Source: Streptomyces sp. MspMP-M5 (GTDB lineage Bacteria; Actinomycetota; Actinomycetes; Streptomycetales; Streptomycetaceae). From it: a DNA stretch of 64,000 nt. The stretch spans positions 408,812 through 472,811 of the forward strand of contig NZ_KB891853.1 of the NCBI RefSeq assembly GCF_000373585.1. The letters run 5' to 3'. Each line of letters begins with the position of its first letter. The first letter of the stretch is position 1. Shown piece by piece: positions 36,424 through 44,898 of the stretch. The notes under the pieces were generated by a model. The model saw only the letters and a list, made by a program, of their open reading frames with translations, was not told where the DNA came from and made no database searches. The position numbers and the translations under genes were made by a program.

Positions 36424-38763
36424 TCAGCCGCCGAGGTTGTTCGGCAGGTTGCCGCCGGTGCCGTTGGTCCCGCCTGGGGTCCCAGTGGTACCGCCGTTGC
36501 CGGTGGTGCCCCCGTTGCCGGTGGTACCGCCGTTGCCCGTAGTACCCCCGTTACCGGTGGTCCCGCCGTTGCCGGTGGTGCCCCCGTTCGGCGGGCCGCC
36601 GGTGGTACCGCCGGTCGGCGGCGTGGGCCGGCCGGTCGGGCGCCCGGACTGGCCGTCCGACGGAGTGCCGCTCGGGGTCGGCGTGCCCGACGGGGAGTGC
36701 GTCGGGGTCGGCGTCGGGGTGGCCGGCGCGGACGGGGTCGGCGTGGGGGTGCTGGGCGGCGGCACCGCGGCGCCCATGTCGGTCTCCAGGTCGAAGTCGG
36801 CGCCGGTGTTGTCGCCGAGCGCGGCCTCGGTGTAGTCGGCCCAGACCTTCGCCGGGTAGCCGCCGCCGTTGACCCGGCCGCCGCCTCCGGTGCCCTTGAG
36901 GGTGACCTGCTTGCCGCCGGTGGGCGACTCGCCGAACATGCCGACGGCGGTGACCAGCTTGGGCGTGTAGCCCACGAACCAGGCCGACTTGTTGTCGTCG
37001 GAGGTGCCGGTCTTGCCCGCCGCCTTGTAGGCGGTGTTCTTCACGGCGTCCGAGGCGGTGCCGTCGTTGACCACGCCGGTCAGGACGGAGGTGATGGTGT
37101 CGGCGGTGGTGCGGGAGAGCACCCGGTCGCCGATCGGGTCCTTGAGCGGGACCTCCTTGTCGTTGCCGTCCTTGGCGTGGACGGCCTTGACGACGAGGGT
37201 CGGGGTGACCTTGATGCCGTGGTTGTCGAAGGTGGCGTAGGCGCCGGCCATCTGGAGCGGGCTGGCGCCCATGGTGCCCAGCGTCATGGCCGGCTGGACG
37301 TCCATCCTGGAGCCGTCCATGCCCAGGCCGACCGCGGTCTTCTTGACCTGGTCCAGGCCGACGTCGGCGCCCATCTGCGCGAAGACCGCGTTGACCGAGT
37401 TGTTGGTCGCCGTCTGGACGGTGATCCGGCCGTAGGTGTGCTCGTCCTCGTTCGGCGGCGCGAAGGGCGTGGTGCCGCCGACCACCGGACGGCGGTTGCG
37501 GCCGTCGTAGATCGCGTTCGGGGTGATCGGGGCGCCGCCCTGGGTCTGCGCGTGGTTCTCCATGGCCGACGCCAGGATGATCGGCTTGAAGGTGGAGGCC
37601 GGCTGGTAGTCGGAGCGGGTGGCGTTGTTGATGTAGTGGTTCGGGTAGCCGGCTCCGCCGTAGAGCGCCACGACGTACCCGGTCTTCGGGTCCACCGAGG
37701 TGGCGCCGAGCTGGACGTCCTTGTCGACCTCGCGCCGGTCGGGCTTGAGGTCGTCGGTGAGCTTGCGCTTGACCGATTCCTCCAGCGCCTTCTGGCGGTT
37801 CTTCTCGATGCCGAGGGTGACCGTCCACCCGCCGGCTTCGAACTCGTTCTCGTCGACGCCCTGGGCGAAGAGTTCCTTCTTCGCCGCGCTGATGATGTAG
37901 CTGGCCTGGCCGGTCAGACCGGGCAGCGGCTTGGGCGGCTTGGGCACCGGGAACTTCAGCTTGGCGCGCTGCTCGGGCGAGAGCCACTTCATCTCGACCA
38001 TGTTGTTCAGCGTGTAGGCCCAGCGCTCCTGGACGCGCTGCTTGCCGGCGTCGGAGGCGATGGCCCAGTCGTACTGGTTGGGCGCCTGGAGCAGCGAGGC
38101 GAGGTAGGCGCCCTGCGCGACGGTGAGCTTGTCGGAGTCCACGCCGTAGTACGCCTGCGCGGCCGCCTGGATGCCGTAGGCGCCGCGGCCGTAGAAGCTG
38201 GTGTTGATGTAGCCGGCGAGGATGTCGTCCTTGGAGAACTTCTGGTCCACCTTGAGGGAGATGACGATCTCCTGGAGCTTGCGGGAGACCGTCTGCTCCT
38301 GGCTCAGGTAGTAGTTCTTGACGTACTGCTGGGTGATCGTCGAGCCGCCCTGCTTGCCCTTGCCGCTCAGCGTGTTGAGGATGCCGCGGAGGGTGCCCTT
38401 CAGGTCCACGCCGGAGTCGTTGTAGAACGTCTTGTTCTCGGCGGCGACGAAGGTGTGCTGGACGTCCTTGGGTATCCGGCTCAGCGGGACGGTCTCGCGG
38501 TTGACCTGGCCGGTGCGCGCCATGACCGAGCCGTCCGCGTACTTGAAGACGTTGCTCTGGAGCTTGGCCTGCTGGTTGCCCTCGGGCACCCCGACGTACA
38601 GGTACAGGCCGATGAAGCCGAGAATCCCCAGCAGGCAGACGCCGAGGACGGCCCCGAGGATCTTCTTCCAGGTGAAGAGGCGGCGTATGCCGGACTTCTT
38701 CTCGTTCTTTCCGCTCCGGCGGGCGCTGCCCTGCCGCGCCCGCCTCGCGTTCGCTCGGCCCAT
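36424..38763 (-). CDS. Class A penicillin-binding protein
   Basis: A 779-residue bifunctional peptidoglycan synthase. A basic cytoplasmic tail and one transmembrane helix (about residues 33-54) precede the glycosyltransferase domain, with catalytic Glu in FVAAENKTFYNDSGVD near 107 and QGGSTITQQYVKNYYL near 138. The transpeptidase domain has STFK near 390, SVN near 455 and KTGT near 583. The C-terminal 120 residues are low-complexity: Thr/Pro-rich, then six GGTTGN units. The length is typical of actinobacterial PBP1-type enzymes. It faces katA and diverges from the SPFH gene. Confidence 0.93.
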   Translation of the reverse strand: MGRANARRARQGSARRSGKNEKKSGIRRLFTWKKILGAVLGVCLLGILGFIGLYLYVGVPEGNQQAKLQSNVFKYADGSVMARTGQVNRETVPLSRIPKDVQHTFVAAENKTFYNDSGVDLKGTLRGILNTLSGKGKQGGSTITQQYVKNYYLSQEQTVSRKLQEIVISLKVDQKFSKDDILAGYINTSFYGRGAYGIQAAAQAYYGVDSDKLTVAQGAYLASLLQAPNQYDWAIASDAGKQRVQERWAYTLNNMVEMKWLSPEQRAKLKFPVPKPPKPLPGLTGQASYIISAAKKELFAQGVDENEFEAGGWTVTLGIEKNRQKALEESVKRKLTDDLKPDRREVDKDVQLGATSVDPKTGYVVALYGGAGYPNHYINNATRSDYQPASTFKPIILASAMENHAQTQGGAPITPNAIYDGRNRRPVVGGTTPFAPPNEDEHTYGRITVQTATNNSVNAVFAQMGADVGLDQVKKTAVGLGMDGSRMDVQPAMTLGTMGASPLQMAGAYATFDNHGIKVTPTLVVKAVHAKDGNDKEVPLKDPIGDRVLSRTTADTITSVLTGVVNDGTASDAVKNTAYKAAGKTGTSDDNKSAWFVGYTPKLVTAVGMFGESPTGGKQVTLKGTGGGGRVNGGGYPAKVWADYTEAALGDNTGADFDLETDMGAAVPPPSTPTPTPSAPATPTPTPTHSPSGTPTPSGTPSDGQSGRPTGRPTPPTGGTTGGPPNGGTTGNGGTTGNGGTTGNGGTTGNGGTTGNGGTTGTPGGTNGTGGNLPNNLGG
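36484..36592 (-). repeat. Six 18-bp tandem repeats coding GGTTGN
   Basis: Six imperfect 18-bp units in frame encode the PBP tail. Third codon positions vary (GTACCG, GTGCCC, GTCCCG) while the amino acids stay fixed, so the peptide repeat seems to be under selection and not just a recent slippage product. Confidence 0.8.
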
Positions 38764-39055
38764 CGCTCGTGCAACTCCAGTCGTTCCGCCCCCGGCATAA
38801 CTCAGCTGTTGAAGCTAACACCGCATCTGACAACAAATACTCATCGATCAAGGCTTTTCCCTACGTGACATACAGCACGGGGACGGCACGCAACCGTTGG
38901 GGCACCTGACCGCATCCCGCTGGACCGCAGCAGGCCAGCGGGTTAAAGTGATAGCAGTTTGCTAGACCAGTGAGAGCACGCACTGCGGCACACATCACGC
39001 GCCGCACTCTGCGCCGCCGAAGACACGAAGAAGAAAACGAAGAAACGGGGACCCC

Positions 39056-40012
39056 ATGACCGATCCGACACCCTCCGCCGCCCCCGCCGCCTCCGCGGAC
39101 ACCCCGGAAATGCCGGCGCCACAGGTCCGCGAGCGGGCCGCGCACAGCATCCCGGGCGGACTGGCGCTGCTGCTGACCGTCCTGGGCGTCGCCCTCGGTA
39201 TCGCCGTGATCGCCGTCGGCGGCGTCCTGGGCAACGCCGGCCACAACGCCGCCGCGGTCCCCCTGGTGCTCGTCGGCATCCTGCTCCTGGTGGGCTCGCT
39301 CTTCTGCATGACCGGCGTGAAGATGGTCGCGCCCGGCGAGGCCCGGGTGATCCAGCTCTTCGGGCGGTACGTCGGCACCATCCGCACCGACGGCCTGCGG
39401 TGGGTCAACCCGCTCACCTCGGCCCGCAAGATCTCCACCCGGGTCCGCAACCACGAGACCTCGGTCCTGAAGGTCAACGACGCCTACGGCAACCCGATCG
39501 AGCTGGCCGCGATCGTCGTCTGGAAGGTGGCGGACACCGCCCAGGCGCTCTTCGAGGTCGACGACTTCCTGGAGTTCGTCGCCACCCAGACCGAGGCGGC
39601 CGTCCGGCACATCGCCATCGAGTACCCCTACGACGCCCACGACGAGGAGGGCCTCTCGCTGCGCGGCAACGCCGAGGAGATCACCGAGAAGCTGGCCGTG
39701 GAGCTGACCGCCCGGGTCCAGGCCGCCGGTGTGCAGATCATCGAGACCCGCTTCAGCCACCTCGCCTACGCCCCGGAGATCGCCTCCGCGATGCTCCAGC
39801 GGCAGCAGGCCGGCGCGGTCGTCGCGGCCCGGAAGCAGATCGTCGAGGGCGCGGTGGGCATGGTCGAGTCGGCCCTGGAGCGCATCAACGAGCAGGGCAT
39901 CGTCGAGCTGGACGAGGAGCGCAAGGCCGCCATGGTCAGCAATCTGATGGTGGTGCTGTGCGGCGACCGCGCCGCCCAGCCCGTCCTGAACACGGGCTCG
40001 CTCTACCAGTGA
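39056..40012 (+). CDS. SPFH/Band 7 membrane protein
   Basis: A 318-residue stomatin/flotillin-type protein. Two N-terminal transmembrane segments (about residues 33-58 and 66-88) precede the SPFH domain, starting [61 protein letters not shown] and the C-terminal coiled segment [30 protein letters not shown] are typical. Such proteins organise membrane microdomains and regulate proteases or transport. Its stop overlaps the GTG of the next gene (GTGA). Confidence 0.88.
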   Translation: MTDPTPSAAPAASADTPEMPAPQVRERAAHSIPGGLALLLTVLGVALGIAVIAVGGVLGNAGHNAAAVPLVLVGILLLVGSLFCMTGVKMVAPGEARVIQLFGRYVGTIRTDGLRWVNPLTSARKISTRVRNHETSVLKVNDAYGNPIELAAIVVWKVADTAQALFEVDDFLEFVATQTEAAVRHIAIEYPYDAHDEEGLSLRGNAEEITEKLAVELTARVQAAGVQIIETRFSHLAYAPEIASAMLQRQQAGAVVAARKQIVEGAVGMVESALERINEQGIVELDEERKAAMVSNLMVVLCGDRAAQPVLNTGSLYQ

Positions 40013-40296
40013 GTCCGGACGCCCCTCAGGAGCCGGGCGCCGACCGTGAACGGCCCGCCGGCCGCCGGCCGCAGCAGCGCAAGCAGGTGCTGCTGCGGCT
40101 GGACCCGCTCCTCCACGACGCCCTCAACCGCTGGGCCAACGACGAACTCCGCAGCACCAACGCCCAGATCGAGTTCCTCCTGCGCAAGGCCCTCACCGAG
40201 GCCGGCCGCCTCCCCCGCGGCGTAGGCGCCCCGCCCCGCCGCGGCCGGCCGCCGAAGGCCCGCCCGGAGGAGCCGCCGGAGGGCGTCGGCGGATAA
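40009..40296 (+). CDS. Ribbon-helix-helix-like small protein
   Basis: A 95-residue protein starting in the SPFH stop (GTGA at 40009). The middle reads KQVLLRLDPLLHDALNRWANDELRSTNAQIEFLLRKAL, the strand-helix-helix pattern of Arc/MetJ-type DNA-binding proteins. Both ends are flexible and Arg/Pro-rich. It could regulate the SPFH operon. No toxin partner is adjacent, so a toxin-antitoxin role is not supported. Confidence 0.7.
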   Translation: MSPDAPQEPGADRERPAGRRPQQRKQVLLRLDPLLHDALNRWANDELRSTNAQIEFLLRKALTEAGRLPRGVGAPPRRGRPPKARPEEPPEGVGG

Positions 40297-40313
40297 CGGG
40301 AGACCGCCGGGAC

Positions 40314-40397
40314 CCGTCCATATCGAGGCCCGTCCATATATGGATGAATGCCCGCCGGGAGCGCACCTATACACGGTAGGTATACACCTCGTGTAGA
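40314..40397 (+). promoter_or_regulatory. Regulatory region with PadR-type operator motif
   Basis: CTATAC (40367-40372), seven bases, then GTATACACC (40380-40388). The same spacing and the same GTATACACC recur upstream of padR at 43639-43660, so both are likely operators for that regulator. Just upstream, CCCGTCCATAT occurs twice (40314-40324 and 40330-40340), the second overlapping the perfect palindrome TCCATATATGGA (40333-40344). Confidence 0.6.
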
Positions 40398-40479
40398 GTG
40401 CGGCGCATGCCCCGGCCGCCGCTGTCGTTCGCGCGGCCGGTCGTCGGCATGTTCCGTTCGTACTCCCGGAGGCCCGTCC

Positions 40480-41166
40480 ATGACCCCGGCCGGTTTTCTG
40501 CTCGAAGCCCGTGCGCTGCGCAAGGCGTACGGGCCCACGCCCGCGCTCGACGGGGCGGACTTCGCCGTCCGTCCCGGCGAGGTGGTCGCCGTCATGGGCC
40601 CGTCCGGGTCCGGCAAGTCGACGCTGCTGCACTGCCTCGCCGGGATCATCCGTCCCGACTCCGGCGCGGTCCGGTACGGGGAGCACACCCTGACCGCGCT
40701 CGGCGATGCGCGGTGCAGCGCATTGCGCCGCTCCGACTTCGGCTTCGTCTTCCAATTCGGCCAGCTGGTACCGGAGTTGACGTGCCTGGAGAACGTCGCC
40801 CTGCCGCTGCGGCTGAACGGCACCAAGCGCAAGGAGGCCGAGCGGCGGGCCCGCGAGTGGCTGGTGCGGCTGGAGGTGGACGGCGTCGCGGCCAAGCGGC
40901 CCGGTGAGATCTCCGGCGGCCAGGGCCAGCGGGTCGCGGTCGCCCGCGCACTGGCCACCACGCCGCGGGTGGTCTTCGCCGACGAGCCCACCGGCGCCCT
41001 GGACTCCCTCAACGGCGAGCGGGTGATGCGACTGCTGACCGACGCCGCCCGGGACACCGACGCGGCCGTGGTGCTGGTGACCCACGAGGCGCGGGTGGCC
41101 GCGTACGCCGACCGGGAGGTCGTGGTGCGGGACGGCATCGCCCGGGAGATGGCGGGCGCGGCATGA
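40480..41166 (+). CDS. ABC transporter ATPase, copy 1 (MacB/LolD-type)
   Basis: A 228-residue ATPase of the FtsE/LolD/MacB branch. Walker A is GPSGSGKST near residue 40, the Q-loop is FQFGQLVPELTCLENVALPL near 91, the signature is GEISGGQGQRVAVARAL near 141-157, and Walker B is VVFADEPTGALDSLNGERV near 165. It pairs with the large permease that begins on its last four bases (ATGA). The ATG at 40480 has GGAGG upstream. It is closely related to the second ATPase at 44212, with a 114-bp identical block. Confidence 0.92.
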   Translation: MTPAGFLLEARALRKAYGPTPALDGADFAVRPGEVVAVMGPSGSGKSTLLHCLAGIIRPDSGAVRYGEHTLTALGDARCSALRRSDFGFVFQFGQLVPELTCLENVALPLRLNGTKRKEAERRAREWLVRLEVDGVAAKRPGEISGGQGQRVAVARALATTPRVVFADEPTGALDSLNGERVMRLLTDAARDTDAAVVLVTHEARVAAYADREVVVRDGIAREMAGAA

Positions 41167-43538
41167 GCGTCGAGAGCAGGACGATGACGGGGCTGCGCGG
41201 CTGGAGCCGGGATCTCGGGACCGGGATGCGGTTCGCGGTCGGCGGCGGCCGCGAGGGCTGGGTCCGAACGCTGCTGACCGCGCTGGGCGTGGGACTGGGC
41301 GTGGCGCTGCTGCTCGCGGCCGCGTCGATACCGACCATGATGGCGGCGCGGTCCCAGCGCGGCGACGCCCGGCTTCCGATGGAGAGCGAGCAGTCGCTGC
41401 CGCCCTCGGCGGCGACGCTGGTCGCGGCGGAGGCGGACACCGACTTCCGCGGCGATTCCGTACGGGGCATGCTGCTGCGGCCCGACGGCGACCGGGCCCC
41501 CACCCCGCCCGGGGTGCCCGCGCTGCCACGGCCGGGCGAGATGGTGGTCTCCCCCGCGCTGCGCGCGCTCCTCGGCTCGCCGGAGGGCCGACTGCTGCGC
41601 GAGCGGCTGCACTTCACGGACGTGGGAACGATCGGGCAGGCGGGCCTGATCGGCCCCGCCGAGCTGGTCTACTACGCCGGCAGCGCCACGCTGACCGCGG
41701 ACGACGGGGGCCGGCGGATCGCCGGGTTCGGCACCCGGACGGAGCGCGACCCGCTGGACCCGCTGCTGCTGACGCTGCTGGTCGTCGGCTGTGTGGTGAT
41801 GCTGATGCCGGTCGCGCTCTTCATCGCCACGGCCGTGCGGTTCGGCGGGGAGCGCCGGGACCGCCGGCTGGCGGCACTGCGGCTGATCGGCGCCGACGTG
41901 CGGATGACCCGGCGGACGGCGGCCGGCGAGGCCCTGTTCGGGGCGGTGTGCGGGCTGGCCGTGGGAGCCGTGCTGTTCCTGGTGGGCCGGCAGCTCGTCG
42001 GCGGCGTCACCGTCTGGGACGTCAACGTCTTCCCGTCCGACATGACGCCGGTCCCGGGCCTGGCGGCACTGGTCCTGCTCGCCGTACCGCTGTCCGCGGT
42101 CGGGGTCACGCTCTTCGCGCTGCGCCGGGTGAGCATCGAGCCGCTGGGCGTCGCACGGGAGGGCGCCGGGCGCCGGCGCCGGCTGTGGTGGCGGCTGCCG
42201 TTCCTGGTGTTCGGGCCGGCGCTGATGCTCTTCTACGGGAGGGGCGTCGGGCACGACGCCGGGCTCGATCATCCGTATCCGGTGGCGGGCGGCGCGGCGC
42301 TGTTCCTGCTGGGGGTGACGCTGCTGCTGCCGTGGGCGGTGGACGCGGCGGTGGCGCGCTTCCGGGGCGGACCGGTGCCCTGGCAGCTGGCCGTGCGGCG
42401 GCTCCAGCTCAGTGGAGGTGCGGCCGCCCGCGCGGTCAGCGGTATCACCGTCGCGGTCGCCGGGGCGATCGCGCTCCAGCTGTTCTTCTCCGCCATCCAG
42501 GGCGACTTCATGAAGGCCACCGGGCAGGACGCGAGCCGGGCGCAGCTGCGCACGATGCTCCCGTCCCACGACGTCGGCACGATCCGGAAGATGATCAGCG
42601 AGTTCCGTGCGACCGAGGGCGTCCGCGGCGTCATCGCGGCCATCGACGCCTCCGCCTCCCGGCCCGGCCCGCTCCGCGCGGGCGAGGAGTTCCGCCCGAG
42701 CACGATGGTCACCGTCGGCGACTGCGCCAGCCTGCGCGAGCTGGCACACACCGGCCCCTGCAAGGACGGCGACGTCTTCGTCGTCAAGGACGGCACCGGC
42801 TCGGTCGACACCGGCTACCTCGCCAAGACGGCGCGGCCCGGCGCCACCGTGGACTTCGCCATGGACGACGGGTCCGGCACTGCGCCGCGCCCTCCGCGGC
42901 TGTGGACCGTCCCGCGATCGGCCCGCACGGTCGAGTCCCGCACGGACCCCACGGGGCGGACGGTCTTCGGCCTGATGGCCACGCCGGGCGCCCTGGACCT
43001 GAAGCTGCTGGACGGGCCGGTGGCCCGCGCCATGGTCAAGATCGACCCGGGGGTACCGGACGCCGTCGAGCACGTCCGGAACACCGCGGCCCGGATCGAC
43101 CCGCAGACCAGGGTCTTCACGCTCCAGAACGTCGCGCGCGACAAGCAGTTCACCAGCCTGCGGACCGGTCTGCTGGTCGCCGCCACCGCGACCCTGGCGC
43201 TGATCGCGGCCGGCATGCTGGTGACGATGGTGGAGCAGCTGCGCGAGCGCCGCCGGCTGCTGTCCGTCCTGGTCGCCTTCGGCACCCGGCGGGCCACGCT
43301 GGCCTGGTCGGTGCTGTGGCAGACCGCCGTTCCGGTCGCCCTGGGGCTGGCCCTGGCGGTGGCCGGCGGTGCCGGGCTGGGCCTGGCGCTGCTGAAGCTG
43401 GCCGGCAAGTCCTCCTTCGACTGGTCGGTGATCTGGCCGCTGACCGCCGCCGGGGGCGGCCTGGTCCTGATGGTGACGCTGCTCAGCCTGCCGCCGCTGT
43501 GGCGGATGATGCGTCCGGACGGGCTGCGGACGGAATGA
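41163..43538 (+). CDS. FtsX-like ABC permease, copy 1
   Basis: A 791-residue permease with two FtsX/MacB-type membrane modules. Hydrophobic segments are near the N-terminus (TALGVGLGVALLLAAASI), in a central cluster at about residues 205-400 and in three C-terminal segments (about 675-775). Large extracytoplasmic domains lie between them. The RLAALRLIGADVRMTRR and LLSVLVAFGTRRATLAWSVLWQ segments are the coupling helices that contact the ATPase. It probably exports or extracts a lipophilic compound or antibiotic. It overlaps the ATPase stop (ATGA). Confidence 0.88.
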   Translation: MSVESRTMTGLRGWSRDLGTGMRFAVGGGREGWVRTLLTALGVGLGVALLLAAASIPTMMAARSQRGDARLPMESEQSLPPSAATLVAAEADTDFRGDSVRGMLLRPDGDRAPTPPGVPALPRPGEMVVSPALRALLGSPEGRLLRERLHFTDVGTIGQAGLIGPAELVYYAGSATLTADDGGRRIAGFGTRTERDPLDPLLLTLLVVGCVVMLMPVALFIATAVRFGGERRDRRLAALRLIGADVRMTRRTAAGEALFGAVCGLAVGAVLFLVGRQLVGGVTVWDVNVFPSDMTPVPGLAALVLLAVPLSAVGVTLFALRRVSIEPLGVAREGAGRRRRLWWRLPFLVFGPALMLFYGRGVGHDAGLDHPYPVAGGAALFLLGVTLLLPWAVDAAVARFRGGPVPWQLAVRRLQLSGGAAARAVSGITVAVAGAIALQLFFSAIQGDFMKATGQDASRAQLRTMLPSHDVGTIRKMISEFRATEGVRGVIAAIDASASRPGPLRAGEEFRPSTMVTVGDCASLRELAHTGPCKDGDVFVVKDGTGSVDTGYLAKTARPGATVDFAMDDGSGTAPRPPRLWTVPRSARTVESRTDPTGRTVFGLMATPGALDLKLLDGPVARAMVKIDPGVPDAVEHVRNTAARIDPQTRVFTLQNVARDKQFTSLRTGLLVAATATLALIAAGMLVTMVEQLRERRRLLSVLVAFGTRRATLAWSVLWQTAVPVALGLALAVAGGAGLGLALLKLAGKSSFDWSVIWPLTAAGGGLVLMVTLLSLPPLWRMMRPDGLRTE

Positions 43539-43638
43539 GCTGAGTGAGCGGAGTGAACGGGCAGGCGGGCGGTGGTGCGGGGCGGCGGCCGGCGGAAGAC
43601 CGCGGCAACCGCCCCGCCCCCGCCCCTCCCCGGTCCCC

Positions 43639-43660
43639 GTATACAACGCGCGTATACACC
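43639..43660 (+). promoter_or_regulatory. Operator-like motif upstream of padR
   Basis: GTATAC (43639-43644), AACGCGC, then GTATACACC (43652-43660), 31 bp before the padR ATG. The geometry is identical to the motif at 40367-40388, which suggests autoregulation by the PadR protein and control of both exporter copies. Confidence 0.6.
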
Positions 43661-43690
43661 AGCGTTACACCCCCGAGTAAGGTGGTCGGC

Positions 43691-44215
43691 ATGTCAATCG
43701 GTCATACGCTGCTGGGCCTCCTGGAGTCCGGCCCCCGCCATGGCTACGACCTCAAGCGGGCCTTCGACGAGCACTTCGGGCAGGACCGCCCGCTGCACTA
43801 CGGGCAGGTCTACTCCACGATGTCCCGGCTGCTGAAGAACGGCCTCGTCGAGGTGGACGGCGTGGAGGCCGGCGCGGGACCGGAGCGCAAGCGGTACGCC
43901 ATCACGGACGCCGGGATCACCGACGTCGCCCAGTGGCTGGCCCGGCCGGAGAAGCCCGAGCCGTACCTCCAGTCGGTCCTCTACACCAAGGTCGTACTGG
44001 CCCTGCTGACCGACCGGGACGCCGCCGAGCTGCTCGACTCCCAGCGCACCGAGCACCTCCGGCTGATGCGCGGCCTGACCGAGCGCAAGCGCACCGGGGA
44101 CCTCGCCGACCAGCTGATCTGCGACCACGCCCTGTTCCACCTGGAAGCCGATCTGCGCTGGCTGGAGCTGACCGCCGCCCGCCTGGACAAACTCGCGGAA
44201 GCGGTCGGCGCATGA
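43691..44215 (+). CDS. PadR-family regulator of the exporter pair
   Basis: A 174-residue PadR protein. The winged helix is at residues 3-75: IGHTLLGLLESGPRHGYDLKRAF, HYGQVYSTMSRLLKNGLVEVDG and RKRYAITDAG. The C-terminal helical dimerisation domain follows (LTERKRTGDLADQLICDHALFHLEADLRWLE). PadR proteins usually repress transporter genes until a compound binds. It is placed between two ATPase-permease pairs and is coupled to the second (ATGA at 44212). The ATG at 43691 begins the conserved domain. Confidence 0.9.
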   Translation: MSIGHTLLGLLESGPRHGYDLKRAFDEHFGQDRPLHYGQVYSTMSRLLKNGLVEVDGVEAGAGPERKRYAITDAGITDVAQWLARPEKPEPYLQSVLYTKVVLALLTDRDAAELLDSQRTEHLRLMRGLTERKRTGDLADQLICDHALFHLEADLRWLELTAARLDKLAEAVGA

Positions 44216-44898
44216 CGCCCGAGGGATCCCTGCTCGCCGCCGAGGGGCTGTGCAAGGCGTACGGGCCCACGCCCGCCCTGGACGGCGCGGACTTCTCGAT
44301 CCACCCCGGCGAGGTCGTCGCCGTCATGGGTCCCTCCGGGTCCGGCAAGTCGACGCTGCTGCACTGCCTCGCCGGCATCGTCCGCCCGGACTCCGGCACC
44401 GTCCGCTACGGCCCGCACACCCTCACCGACCTCGGCGACGCCCAGCGCAGCGCACTGCGCCGCACCGACTTCGGCTTCGTCTTCCAATTCGGCCAGCTGG
44501 TACCGGAGTTGACGTGCCTGGAGAACGTCGCCCTGCCGCTGCGGCTGAACGGCACCAAGCGCAAGGAGGCCGAGCGGCAGGCCCGCGAGTGGCTCGCGCG
44601 GCTGGAGGTCGACGGCGTCGGCGCACAGCGGCCCGGTGAGATCTCCGGCGGCCAGGGCCAGCGGGTCGCGGTCGCCCGCGCACTGGCCACCACACCCCGC
44701 GTGGTCTTCGCCGACGAACCCACCGGCGCCCTGGACTCCCTCAACGGCGAACGGGTGCTGACCCTGCTCACCGACGCCGCCCGGGACACCAACGCGGCCG
44801 TGGTGCTGGTCACCCACGAGGCCCGGGTCGCCGCCTACTCCGACCGCGAGATCGTCGTCCGGGACGGCCGGGTGAAGGACATGGCGGGCCGGATATGA
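44212..44898 (+). CDS. ABC transporter ATPase, copy 2
   Basis: A 228-residue paralogue of the ATPase at 40480, with all motifs intact (GPSGSGKST, SGGQGQRVAVARAL, VVFADEPTGALDSLNGE). Differences from copy 1 are mostly in the N-terminal 30 residues and the last 30. A 114-bp and a 67-bp stretch are identical in DNA, including third positions. It starts in the padR stop (ATGA) and ends in the permease start (ATGA), which gives a compact operon. Confidence 0.92.
   Translation: MTPEGSLLAAEGLCKAYGPTPALDGADFSIHPGEVVAVMGPSGSGKSTLLHCLAGIVRPDSGTVRYGPHTLTDLGDAQRSALRRTDFGFVFQFGQLVPELTCLENVALPLRLNGTKRKEAERQAREWLARLEVDGVGAQRPGEISGGQGQRVAVARALATTPRVVFADEPTGALDSLNGERVLTLLTDAARDTNAAVVLVTHEARVAAYSDREIVVRDGRVKDMAGRI

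Noticed and set aside
40009..40296. Antitoxin of a toxin-antitoxin pair
   Set aside because: The ribbon-helix-helix shape fits, but its only coupled neighbour is an SPFH membrane protein and no toxin-like gene is adjacent.
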